A DNA stretch of 15,183 nt from Pseudomonadota bacterium (GTDB taxonomy: Bacteria > Pseudomonadota > Alphaproteobacteria > Rhizobiales > Devosiaceae). This document shows, piece by piece, positions 1 to 6,643 of this stretch. How positions within the stretch are numbered: the first letter of the stretch is position 1; every line of letters starts with the position of its first letter. Below the pieces are notes generated by a model. The model worked only from the letters and a program-made list of their open reading frames with translations, did not search any database and was not told the DNA's origin. The position numbers and the translations under genes are program-made. The stretch spans positions 1 to 15,183 of the forward strand of contig JAEYTN010000210.1 of NCBI GenBank assembly GCA_023433985.1. The letters run 5' to 3'.

Positions 1-2560
1 CCTCCGGGGTCAGGCCGATCCCTTCCGAGCTCACGACCAGCTGCATCAGTCCCACGCCGGTCTCGCCCACCGAAGCGGTACCCGTCGCGGCCGACATCAC
101 CGTCCGCGTCAGCTCCGCGTCCGTCACCGGCTCGGTCTCAAGACTTTCGAAGCCAGCCACGATGTCCTTGAGCGCTTCACCCACCCGGTCGGCCTGCACC
201 GGCGCCGACACCGTCAGCAGCCCACCCCCCGGCAGATCGTTGGCGAGCGCCGCGCTGATCCCGTACGACAGGCCCTTCGTCTCGCGCAGCACCGTATTGA
301 GCCGGCTGGTGAAGTCCCCGCCCAGCAGCGCCGTCACCGCCGTCGCTTCGAGGAACCCGTCCTCCCCGAAGGCCGGCGCCGGCCGCGCCAGGTAGATCAC
401 CGCCTGCGCCTCGGCCTCGAACGGCTTGATGTAGACCTGCAACCCTTCCGGCACGACCGCCGGCGGATGCTGCATCTCCGGAATGCCCTCGCTGTCGCTC
501 TGCCACCCGCCGAACGCCGCCTCGAGCACCGGCTGCACGCTGCCGATCCCCTCCGGTCCCACCGAGTAGAGCGTCATCGTCCTGGGCGTGAACAGCTTCG
601 CGTAGGTGGCCTTCACGTCGTCGAGCGTCAGCGCCGCCACCACTTCCGGCTCAGGATCGAGCGCCGCGCGTCCCGGCGGCACCGGGAAAATCTTCTCCTG
701 CATCGCGTAGTAGCCCACCGCAGCGCCGCTCATCTTGCGATAGGCGAGCCCCTGCACCACCTGCGCCTGCATCAATTGCCACTCCTGCGGGTCGAAGCGG
801 GGCCTCAGCACCGTATCGGCCAGGAGCGCCACGCCATCGGCCAGCCGATCCGGCGGCACGCCCAGCACCACCGCCGAGCGCGCCACGTCGCCGGTCGCCG
901 AGACGTTGGCGCCGATGTCCTTCGAGGCTTTGCTGAACGCCTCGTAGTCGCGCTCGCCCGCCCCCATCGGCAGCATCGACCCGGTCAGCTCGATCAGCCC
1001 CTCCTTGCCCGGCGTATCCGAACCATACCCGCCGCTCACGGACGCCACCACGTAGCTCATCGGCGACCCGGCCACCTGGTAGTGCACCAGTGCGATCCCG
1101 TTGCTCAGCACGCCGGTCTCGCGCGCCGGCAGCTCCGCCCGTCCCGGCTCGCCGGCTTCGAGCTTCGCGACATCGACGACCGGTCGATCCGACACCACGA
1201 TCGGCTGCGGCACCCCGGTGCTTTCGTTCAGCACGGCCGGCACCTCCCCCGGGGCGCCGGGCGAAATCGTCAGTACGCTTAAATCGTCCGGCCTGAGCAC
1301 GGCCTGCACCGTCGCCTGCACTTCGTCCCAGGTCAGCCCCACCATCACCGGGTCGTCCGTCAGCCCATACGATCGCTCGCCGAAAAGGTCGTAGCGCTCG
1401 GCCAGCACATGCGCCCGCGGCAGCAGCGCCTCGGTCGACACCCGCCGCGCCAGCAGCACATAGGCGCGCGTCCGCTCCACGTCCTGCGCCCCGAGCTCGC
1501 TCGCGACGAACCCGGCCACCGCCTCGCGGAGCGCCGCCTCGACCGCCTCCGCAGTCACCCCGTTGGCCGCCGTCGCTGCGACGGTGAACTGCCCGCCCAG
1601 CCGCGAGGCGTTCCAGTCGGCCGACGCCGACGTCGCGAGCCCGCTGTTCACCAGAGCGCGGCGCAGCACGCCATAGTCCGGGTTCCCCAGCAGGTCCGAG
1701 GCCAGCCCGAGGGCCGCGCTCTCCTTCGTGCCGATGGGCGGTCCCACCAGCGCCAGTGTCACGATCGGCGTCACCACCCGGTCGGTCGTCTCGATCCGCA
1801 CCTTGGCCGGCGCCGGCAACTCCGCCACCGGCACCGCCACGTCCGGCCCCCGCGGCACCTTGCCGAACGTCTCGTCCAGCAGCGTCTTCACCGCCTCGAT
1901 CTCGAAATCGCCCGAGATCGCCAGCGTCGCATTGTTGGGCACGTAGTAGCGGGTGAAGAAGTCCCGCGCGTCCTCCAGCGTCGCCGCATCGAGGTCCGCC
2001 ATCGAGCCGATCGTCGCCTCGGCGTAGGGATGCGGCTTGGGGTAGAGCGCCGTCCTGAGCGCGATTGCCCCCCGCTGGCCCGGCGCATCCAGCACGTTCT
2101 GGCGCATCTCGTTCTTCACCACGTTGCGCTGCAGGTCGAACTCGGCCTGCGTCACGTCGGCGCCCAGATTGGCCATCCGGTCCGCCTCGACCGACAGCAT
2201 CACCGGCAGCGCCGAGGCCAGCCCGCCCGCGATGTAGGTCGTCCGGTCTTCCTCGGTGAAGGCGTTGTTGGTGATCCCCAGCTGCGAGAACACGTCGTCG
2301 AAGCGCGGATATGCCGGCGTGCCCGAGAACATCAGGTGCTCGAACAGGTGCGCGAACCCGCTCCGCCCCGGCGGCTCGTTCATTCCGCCCACCCGGTAGA
2401 TCAGCGTCAGCCCGACCTTGGGAACCTTGTGGTCCGGCGCCAGCAAAACCTCGAGCCCGTTCTCGAGCGTAAAATGCACCACCTCCGGCGTTTCCTGCCC
2501 TTGTGCGGCAGTGCCGGCAAGCAGAACGGTCAATGCAATGAAGTATCGGCCCAAGCGCAT
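1..2560 (-). CDS. M16 family zinc metalloprotease, secreted, tandem M16 domains (C-terminus cut by window edge)
   Basis: Reading the minus strand from the ATG at 2558-2560 gives an uninterrupted frame of about 853 codons that runs off the left edge, so the C-terminus is missing. Residues 1 to about 22 form a signal peptide (MRLGRYFIALTVLLAG...AQGQ), so the enzyme probably acts in the periplasm. The inverted zinc motif HLFEH lies at residues 71-75, with the second metal ligand E151 in VVKNEMRQN. That spacing is as expected for catalytically active pitrilysin-type M16 enzymes. A second, non-catalytic M16 half follows. It has the R..Y substrate-binding pair in LRETKGLSYG near residue 758, and this half lacks HxxEH. 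Known members of the family degrade peptides; the substrate here cannot be told. AGGGA lies about nine bases before the start. The gene is divergent from clpS. The family call is firm; a specific name such as PqqL is not justified. Confidence 0.93.
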   Translation of the reverse strand, partial: MRLGRYFIALTVLLAGTAAQGQETPEVVHFTLENGLEVLLAPDHKVPKVGLTLIYRVGGMNEPPGRSGFAHLFEHLMFSGTPAYPRFDDVFSQLGITNNAFTEEDRTTYIAGGLASALPVMLSVEADRMANLGADVTQAEFDLQRNVVKNEMRQNVLDAPGQRGAIALRTALYPKPHPYAEATIGSMADLDAATLEDARDFFTRYYVPNNATLAISGDFEIEAVKTLLDETFGKVPRGPDVAVPVAELPAPAKVRIETTDRVVTPIVTLALVGPPIGTKESAALGLASDLLGNPDYGVLRRALVNSGLATSASADWNASRLGGQFTVAATAANGVTAEAVEAALREAVAGFVASELGAQDVERTRAYVLLARRVSTEALLPRAHVLAERYDLFGERSYGLTDDPVMVGLTWDEVQATVQAVLRPDDLSVLTISPGAPGEVPAVLNESTGVPQPIVVSDRPVVDVAKLEAGEPGRAELPARETGVLSNGIALVHYQVAGSPMSYVVASVSGGYGSDTPGKEGLIELTGSMLPMGAGERDYEAFSKASKDIGANVSATGDVARSAVVLGVPPDRLADGVALLADTVLRPRFDPQEWQLMQAQVVQGLAYRKMSGAAVGYYAMQEKIFPVPPGRAALDPEPEVVAALTLDDVKATYAKLFTPRTMTLYSVGPEGIGSVQPVLEAAFGGWQSDSEGIPEMQHPPAVVPEGLQVYIKPFEAEAQAVIYLARPAPAFGEDGFLEATAVTALLGGDFTSRLNTVLRETKGLSYGISAALANDLPGGGLLTVSAPVQADRVGEALKDIVAGFESLETEPVTDAELTRTVMSAATGTASVGETGVGLMQLVVSSEGIGLTPE

Positions 2561-2637
2561 GCGGCAGGTTCCCTGGTCAAAACGGGCGCTACTCATGCCA
2601 CCGCCGGAACGCGCCGTCCAATCGATTGCTCGGCGAC

Positions 2638-2654
2638 ACTGCCCTCTGGGCAGT
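2638..2654. promoter_or_regulatory. Perfect 7-bp inverted repeat between divergent M16 and clpS genes
   Basis: ACTGCCC-TCT-GGGCAGT is a perfect 7-bp inverted repeat with a 3-base centre. It lies in the 163-bp divergent intergenic region, just upstream of the candidate clpS promoter. It could be an operator or a small hairpin. No U-run follows, and it lies upstream of both genes, so a terminator is unlikely. In DNA this GC-rich a chance occurrence is possible. Confidence 0.3.
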
Positions 2655-2664
2655 AGCCGCGCGA

Positions 2665-2693
2665 TGGCAAATCACCGTCACTTCTGCTATCCT
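2665..2693 (+). promoter_or_regulatory. Candidate sigma70-type promoter for clpS
   Basis: TGGCAA (2665-2670) and TATCCT (2688-2693, within CTATCC) are separated by 17 bases. They give weak -35 and moderate -10 matches. Transcription would begin near 2700, leaving a leader of about 24 bases before the ATG at 2724. It would also exclude the longer in-frame start at 2664. Read by eye only. Confidence 0.35.
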
Positions 2694-2723
2694 GCCGCCC
2701 CCGCATGGCAAGGTCCAAGCGCC

Positions 2724-3032
2724 ATGAGCACCGACACACCCACCAAGCCCAAGACCCGTACCCGCACCAAGGTGGCGCGCCCGCCGCTCCATAAGGTGAT
2801 CCTCGTCAACGACGACTACACCCCGCGCGAGTTCGTCGTCAGGGTGCTGAAGGCCGAGTTCCGCATCACCGAGGACCAGGCCCATCGCATCATGATCACC
2901 GCCCACACCAAGGGCGCCTGCGTCGTCGCCGTCTTCACCCAGGAAATCGCCGAAACCAAAGCCACCCGCGCCACCGAAATGGCCCGCACCGAGGGCTACC
3001 CCCTTCTCTTCACGACCGAGCCGGAAGAGTAG
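2724..3032 (+). CDS. clpS: ATP-dependent Clp protease adaptor ClpS, ClpS2-type paralogue
   Basis: This is a 102-residue N-degron adaptor. ClpS binds proteins with destabilising N-terminal residues and hands them to ClpAP for degradation in the cytosol. The conserved core is present: KVILVNDDYTP at residues 24-34 and the AH..G segment at 60-64. Residues N29, D30 and H61 correspond to the N-degron-binding N34, D35 and H66 of E. coli ClpS. The gate position, Met40 in E. coli, is Arg35 here (TPREF). The protein ends in FTTEPEE. Both features match the second paralogue, ClpS2, of rhizobia as I remember it. No clpA follows, whereas a ClpS1 gene usually sits beside clpA. The start at 2724 gives the usual family length with a charged, disordered N-terminus; ATG 2664 would add 20 unrelated residues. 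Confidence 0.93.
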   Translation: MSTDTPTKPKTRTRTKVARPPLHKVILVNDDYTPREFVVRVLKAEFRITEDQAHRIMITAHTKGACVVAVFTQEIAETKATRATEMARTEGYPLLFTTEPEE

Positions 3033-3046
3033 CGAGCCACCGCCTA

Positions 3047-3094
3047 TCCTTCCTCGCTTGGGAGGGGACCGCGCGAGGTGTGGTGGCAGGGGCC
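3047..3094. repeat. Degenerate copy of GC-rich intergenic repeat
   Basis: This stretch lies between the stop codons of clpS and the DUF1328 gene. It folds as TCCTTCCTC-GCTT-GGGAGGGGA (3047-3068, one mismatch and several G·U pairs). A GACCGCGCGAGG...GGTGG...GGGGC tail follows. The order of blocks resembles the cleaner copy at 11214-11268. Its position between convergent genes fits a bidirectional transcription end. The relationship is by eye and the copy is diverged. Confidence 0.4.
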
Positions 3095-3110
3095 GGCAAC
3101 GCCCCCCTCG

Positions 3111-3284
3111 TCACATCAGGATCGCAATCCCCATCGCCATCAGGATCAGCACCAGCACGATCCCCACCACCATGATCCCGAACACGATCTTCGCCGCCGT
3201 AGCCGCGCCTCTCGCAACTCCCGTAAATCCCAGCGCGCCTGCAATCACTGCGACGACGATCAGGATGATGAGCAGGTTGAGCAA
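3111..3284 (-). CDS. DUF1328 family small membrane protein (UPF0391)
   Basis: This gene encodes a 57-residue protein that is almost entirely hydrophobic. Two membrane segments flank the signature AGALGFTGVARGAATAAKI, which is the DUF1328 pattern. Family members are around 55-60 residues and of unknown function, and sit in the cytoplasmic membrane. I place the start at TTG 3284, read as MLNLLIILIVV, because GGAGG stands five bases upstream and family members begin the same way. A GTG at 3296 would add MEAR and has no ribosome binding site. The gene is divergent from the ChaN-like gene and convergent with clpS. The family call is strong; the exact start is moderately sure. Confidence 0.82.
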   Translation of the reverse strand: MLNLLIILIVVAVIAGALGFTGVARGAATAAKIVFGIMVVGIVLVLILMAMGIAILM

Positions 3285-3289
3285 TCGAG

Positions 3290-3294
3290 CCTCC
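3290..3294 (-). promoter_or_regulatory. Ribosome binding site that selects the TTG start of the DUF1328 gene
   Basis: On the minus strand GGAGG (forward CCTCC) is followed by five bases and then TTG at 3284. The alternative GTG at 3296 overlaps the region just 5' of this motif and has no Shine-Dalgarno sequence of its own. Confidence 0.6.
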
Positions 3295-3433
3295 ACCGAT
3301 GTTGGTGAAGCCTGAAACGGGCCGGCCCATCCCCGGTTCCGCGTTGACCCCAGCCCCCGGCCCCGCTACTCCGCTCCGCAGCCAGCCAGCATCCGCGCCA
3401 GCCAGCGATCCCTCCGATCCCGCCCGAGCGCCG

Positions 3434-4237
3434 ATGCACATTCCCCCAGCCACCTGGTTCGACCCCAACCGCGCCGAGCCCCTCGCCCACCAGGCCCTCA
3501 TCGCCCGTCTCGCCGAGCAGAAGGTGGTACTCCTTGGCGAGACCCACACCCGCTACGACATCCACCGCTGGCAACTCGCCATCGCCACCGCGCTCAATGC
3601 CCATCGGCGCATTGCTGTCGGCTTCGAGATGTTCCAGCGCCGCCAGCAGCCGGTCCTCGATGCCTTCCTCCGCGGTGAGCATGCCACCCGGGCCGATTTC
3701 CTTGCTGCCGCCGAATGGGGCGAGGTCTGGCGCTACGACGCCGAGCTCTATTGGCCGCTCTTCCACTTCTGCCGCGAGGCTGGCATCCCCATGCTCGCCC
3801 TCAACTGCAATCGCCCCCTCGTCACCCGCGTCGGCAAGGAAGGCTGGGACGCCATTCCCCTCGAGGAGCGCGACGGCCTCACGCCGGCCCGCCCCGCGCT
3901 CCTCGCCTATCGCGACTACCTTTCCCGCGTCGCCGGCCCCTCCGGTCGCCCTTCCGACCCGGCCACGATCGACCGCTTCGTCCGCGCGCAGCAGACCTGG
4001 GACCGTGCCTTCGCGCAGAACATTGCCCGCGCCCTCGATCGCCCCGATCCGCCCCTCGTGGTCGGCATCATCGGCCGCGGGCATCTCGAATATGGCTACG
4101 GCACCCCCTACCAGCTGGCTGATCTGGGCGTCGAAAAGGTCTCGGTCCTTCTTCCCACCGACACCGATTTCGACCCGGTTCGCGATCCTGCGATCGCGGA
4201 CGCCCTCTACCGCCTACCCGCCGAGTTGGGCATGTAG
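3434..4237 (+). CDS. ChaN-like haem-binding family protein (Tiki/ChaN superfamily, PF04187-type)
   Basis: This is a 267-residue protein. The diagnostic GETH motif lies at residues 35-38 (VVLLGETHTRYDIH), followed by GFEMFQRRQQPVLD. A C-terminal GIIGRGHLEYGYGTPYQL block completes the ChaN domain pattern. Known ChaN proteins bind haem and are usually lipoproteins tied to iron uptake. Here neither the chosen start nor the longer in-frame start (3299) shows a signal peptide or lipobox, so a cytosolic location is inferred. I prefer ATG 3434 because the 45 residues gained from 3299 are proline/alanine-rich and unlike a domain. The longer start would also begin within the 5' region of the divergent DUF1328 gene. 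Neither start has a good ribosome binding site. No iron-uptake genes are adjacent. Confidence 0.8.
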   Translation: MHIPPATWFDPNRAEPLAHQALIARLAEQKVVLLGETHTRYDIHRWQLAIATALNAHRRIAVGFEMFQRRQQPVLDAFLRGEHATRADFLAAAEWGEVWRYDAELYWPLFHFCREAGIPMLALNCNRPLVTRVGKEGWDAIPLEERDGLTPARPALLAYRDYLSRVAGPSGRPSDPATIDRFVRAQQTWDRAFAQNIARALDRPDPPLVVGIIGRGHLEYGYGTPYQLADLGVEKVSVLLPTDTDFDPVRDPAIADALYRLPAELGM

Positions 4238-4315
4238 CGGCCCGAATGCCTCAAGCTGGTAGAAAAGTGCGGCAGGCAGCGTCGTATCCGGCATTTCGTA
4301 GAGACAGCGCGACGA

Positions 4316-4459
4316 ATCCTGACACACTACCGTCAACCCTTGTCGCCATGCGCGGGCTAACACTTTCGTCATCCTGACGGTTTGTTCATGTGACAGTCAG
4401 GTGCAGTAACGTTACTGCGTCGATCAACGCGTCGTCTCGCGGAATCCGGCTAAGTCAGG
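4316..4459. promoter_or_regulatory. Putative control region with repeated GTCAGG/CCTGAC half-sites
   Basis: The gap between the ChaN-like gene and the secreted protein at 4506 holds four copies of one hexamer. CCTGAC occurs at 4318-4323 and 4373-4378, both inside the 8-mer ATCCTGAC. Its complement GTCAGG occurs at 4396-4401 and 4454-4459, both inside AGTCAGG. The inner pair forms an inverted repeat with a 17-base spacer and stands next to the 16-bp palindrome at 4403-4418. Binding of a regulator is inferred. I see no gene and no clear promoter hexamers in this gap. Confidence 0.35.
4403..4418. promoter_or_regulatory. Perfect 16-bp palindrome (candidate operator)
   Basis: GCAGTAACGTTACTGC is a perfect, uninterrupted 16-bp palindrome ending 87 bases before the start of the secreted protein gene at 4506. 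It is less GC-rich than its surroundings. Perfect dyads of this length are typical binding sites for dimeric repressors, but I cannot name the regulator. With no loop, it is a poor RNA hairpin. Confidence 0.5.
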
Positions 4460-4505
4460 CTAGGTTCCGTCCCGATCATCCATTCTGCCCGATTCCGGAG
4501 TTGCA

Positions 4506-5006
4506 ATGCGCCTGCCATCGAGCCTCAAGGTCCTCGCCCTCGTCCCCGCCTTCCTCGCGCCGCTCCCGCTGCCGGCCCTTGCCGGTCAGGCCGAGAACGC
4601 CATCCTCGCCAAATATGCCGGCAACTGGCGCGGCACCGGCGAGGTGAAGGGGCCAGATCCGGGTTCCGTGGTCTGCCGGCTGAGCTTCAAGCCCACCGAG
4701 TCCGGCGCGCTGTCCTATTCCGGCCGCTGCTCGTTCGGCGCCGGCGGCTACAGCTTCCGTGGCGCCATGGCCTATGACGACAGCAAGAACCGCTTCTATT
4801 CGCAGTCGACCGTGCAGGGCGAACAGGTGAACACCACGGGCAAGCGCTCGGGCAACACCATCACTTTCGCCTCGTCGATGAACACCCGCTACGGCGACAC
4901 CACGTCGAGCTTCCAGCTTGCCGGCAACGCCATAAAGCTGAGCTTCAAGCTGATCGACAAGAAGGGCCGCGCCACCAGCTCGGCCATCACCTTCGCCAAG
5001 CAGTAA
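4506..5006 (+). CDS. Secreted protein of unknown function, lipocalin-like beta-rich fold suspected
   Basis: This 166-residue protein has a clear signal peptide (residues 1-26, ending LPLPALA), so it is probably periplasmic. The mature part opens with ILAKYAGNWRGTGEV, resembling the G.W.G.G start of small lipocalin-like domains. It continues with alternating Ser/Thr/Gly-rich strands and ends in the short AITFAKQ. Two cysteines (C57 and C75) could form a disulfide. GGAG lies five bases before the ATG, supporting this start. The gene stands alone, behind a palindrome-bearing upstream region and ahead of a strong hairpin. No enzymatic motif is visible. The fold suggestion is inference from pattern; the gene itself is well supported. 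Confidence 0.8.
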   Translation: MRLPSSLKVLALVPAFLAPLPLPALAGQAENAILAKYAGNWRGTGEVKGPDPGSVVCRLSFKPTESGALSYSGRCSFGAGGYSFRGAMAYDDSKNRFYSQSTVQGEQVNTTGKRSGNTITFASSMNTRYGDTTSSFQLAGNAIKLSFKLIDKKGRATSSAITFAKQ

Positions 5007-5015
5007 GTCCCGATG

Positions 5016-5037
5016 GCGCCCCGCACCTGCGGGGCGC
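5016..5037 (+). terminator. Strong GC hairpin after the 4506-5006 gene
   Basis: GCGCCCCGC-ACCT-GCGGGGCGC is a perfect 9-bp stem with a 4-base loop, starting ten bases after the stop codon. No T-run follows, as is common in GC-rich alphaproteobacteria. It may therefore act as a weak terminator or as a 3'-end stabiliser. Confidence 0.5.
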
Positions 5038-5081
5038 TGCCCACGCCGTTTACGCCGCCTAAACGCGGTCCGCGCCATGCT

Positions 5082-5102
5082 GCGGGGTCCTTGGGGCCCC
5101 GC
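5082..5102 (+). promoter_or_regulatory. Hairpin covering the ribosome-binding region of the GT-C gene
   Basis: GCGGGGTCC-TTG-GGGCCCCGC forms a 9-bp stem (5082-5090 with 5094-5102, one G·U pair) and a three-base loop. It ends five bases before the ATG at 5108. The only purine-rich candidate Shine-Dalgarno stretch (GGGG, 5093-5096) lies in its loop and stem. It may limit translation of the membrane protein, or form a second terminator for the upstream gene. Confidence 0.4.
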
Positions 5103-5107
5103 TGCAA

Positions 5108-6643
5108 ATGACCGCCTCCACCGCCGACGCCGTCCGCGCCACCGCGGCCGAGCCGCCCATCTCGAACACGCTGGTCTACGCCCTCGTCGCGCTCGTCGCC
5201 GTCGGCACCACCTGGTTCCACCTCTCGGGCCCGCTCGGACCGGACGTCTCGTGGCTCATCACCGTCTCCGAGCGCATCCTCGACGGCGGCCGGCTCTACA
5301 TCGACATCCTCGAGCCCAACCCGCCGATGGCCGGCTACCTCTACATGCCGCCGGTGCTGCTGGCCCGCGCGCTCGGCATGCCGCCCGAAGCGTTCGTCGT
5401 GCTCTGGACGGTCGGCTTCGGCCTCCTCACTACCGGCTTTGCCGCCCGCCTCGTGACCGCAAACCGGTTGCTGAAGCATCCCGAGCTGTTCTGGCCGGTT
5501 ACCCTGCTGCTCTTTTTGAGCGCCTGGGGTGAGGATTTCGCACAGCGCGAGCACTTCGCCGCCATGGCCGGCCTTCCGCTGGTCGCAACGCTGGCGCTGC
5601 GCGCCATCGGCAGCCGGCCGCGCGCCCATGTCTGGATAGTCGCTGGCCTCGCCGGCGGCTTCATGCTCGCCATCAAGCCGCACTTCGCCCTGCCGATCCT
5701 GTTCGGCGTGCTCTATGTCGCCTGGCGCCGACGCTCGCTGGCCCCGGTCTTCGCCCCCGAGATGTGGCTCGCCGGCAGCCTGTTCGCCGCCTTCTGCGTC
5801 GCGACGGTGCTGTTCTACCCGGCCTTCCTCACCAACATCCTTCCCGTCGCGACAACGGTCTATATTCCCGATCGCCGCCCGCTCTGGCTGCTGCTCGCCG
5901 TCCGCGCCGCCGTCTACTTCGAGGTGATCTTCCTCATCGCGCTGGTCGGCTTCCGCCGCCACATCACCGCGAGCCCGCTCCTGGGCGTGATGTTCGCCAC
6001 CTCGATCGGCTTCCTGCTGAGCTACCTGGCGCAGGGCAAGGGCTACCCCTACCAGATCCTTCCCGGCACGGCGCTGATCGCCAGCTTTGTCCTCCTCGGC
6101 TTCTCCGAACAGCGCGACGCGGCTCGTCGCGTCGTCGAAAGCGCCATCCCCATCGCCGCCGCAATCGTGCTCGCGGTGATGCCCATGCTCGACGATGTCG
6201 CCCAGTGGCGCGACCGCGAACCGCTGCAGAACGCCATTCGCCCCTATGGCGAAGGCCTCCGCATCGCCAACCTCACCCCCGACCTCACCGTCGGCAGCCC
6301 GCTCCACCGCCGCCTCGGCGCCGAGCTGGTGAACGCGCCGCCCGCCCTCCTCATGAGCATCAGCGCCTGGCGCCTCCGCCTCGAACGCCACCCCGACCCG
6401 GCGTGGCTCGCCCGGATCGACGCCTTCGAAGCTGCCGAGCGCATCCAGCTCCGCAACGACCTGATCGCCCGCCCGCCCGACATCGTCGTCAGCTCCGTCG
6501 ACGGCTTCGACTGGCTCGAATGGGCGCAGAAGGATCCCGAGCTCAAGACCATCCTCGCCGGCTACGAGCAGTTCGATACGGTGAAGTTCTTCGACTACGA
6601 ACTCGTCCTGCTGAAGCGGCGCGGCCTCGAGCCCAGGGCCTAG
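5108..6643 (+). CDS. GT-C type membrane glycosyltransferase-like protein
   Basis: This is a 511-residue polytopic inner-membrane protein with roughly nine to eleven hydrophobic segments up to residue about 360, then a soluble C-terminal part. After the first segment (about 21-38) an extracytoplasmic loop carries GPDVSWLI (D46) and GGRLYIDILEPNPP. This is the usual GT-C/ArnT-PMT layout of a catalytic acid followed by G..Y.D..E..PP. Such enzymes transfer sugars from polyprenyl-phosphate donors to lipids, polysaccharides or proteins on the periplasmic face. Donor and acceptor here are unknown. No other cell-envelope gene is adjacent, so the job cannot be read from context. Its TAG overlaps the stop of the opposing gene. 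The alternative is a membrane protein of the same fold without activity. Confidence 0.72.
   Translation: MTASTADAVRATAAEPPISNTLVYALVALVAVGTTWFHLSGPLGPDVSWLITVSERILDGGRLYIDILEPNPPMAGYLYMPPVLLARALGMPPEAFVVLWTVGFGLLTTGFAARLVTANRLLKHPELFWPVTLLLFLSAWGEDFAQREHFAAMAGLPLVATLALRAIGSRPRAHVWIVAGLAGGFMLAIKPHFALPILFGVLYVAWRRRSLAPVFAPEMWLAGSLFAAFCVATVLFYPAFLTNILPVATTVYIPDRRPLWLLLAVRAAVYFEVIFLIALVGFRRHITASPLLGVMFATSIGFLLSYLAQGKGYPYQILPGTALIASFVLLGFSEQRDAARRVVESAIPIAAAIVLAVMPMLDDVAQWRDREPLQNAIRPYGEGLRIANLTPDLTVGSPLHRRLGAELVNAPPALLMSISAWRLRLERHPDPAWLARIDAFEAAERIQLRNDLIARPPDIVVSSVDGFDWLEWAQKDPELKTILAGYEQFDTVKFFDYELVLLKRRGLEPRA

Noticed and set aside
467..2656. Plus-strand open frames over the left end (271 and 415 codons)
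   Set aside because: Arg/His-rich shadows of the M16 protease, which has catalytic motifs and a signal peptide on the minus strand.
2664..2723. Longer ClpS start at ATG 2664
   Set aside because: It would add 20 residues unlike the family and would start upstream of, or within, the candidate promoter.
2561..2723. EcfG-type general stress promoter (GGAAC...CGTT) near GGAAC at 2606
   Set aside because: No CGTT -10 element at the required distance on either strand; the same check failed at the other intergenic GGAAC/GTTCC sites.
4889..6391. 500-codon minus-strand open frame opposite the GT-C gene
   Set aside because: Low-complexity acidic/basic repeats (GADGDERDEG-like) typical of antisense to GC-rich genes; it also runs into the opposite secreted-protein gene.
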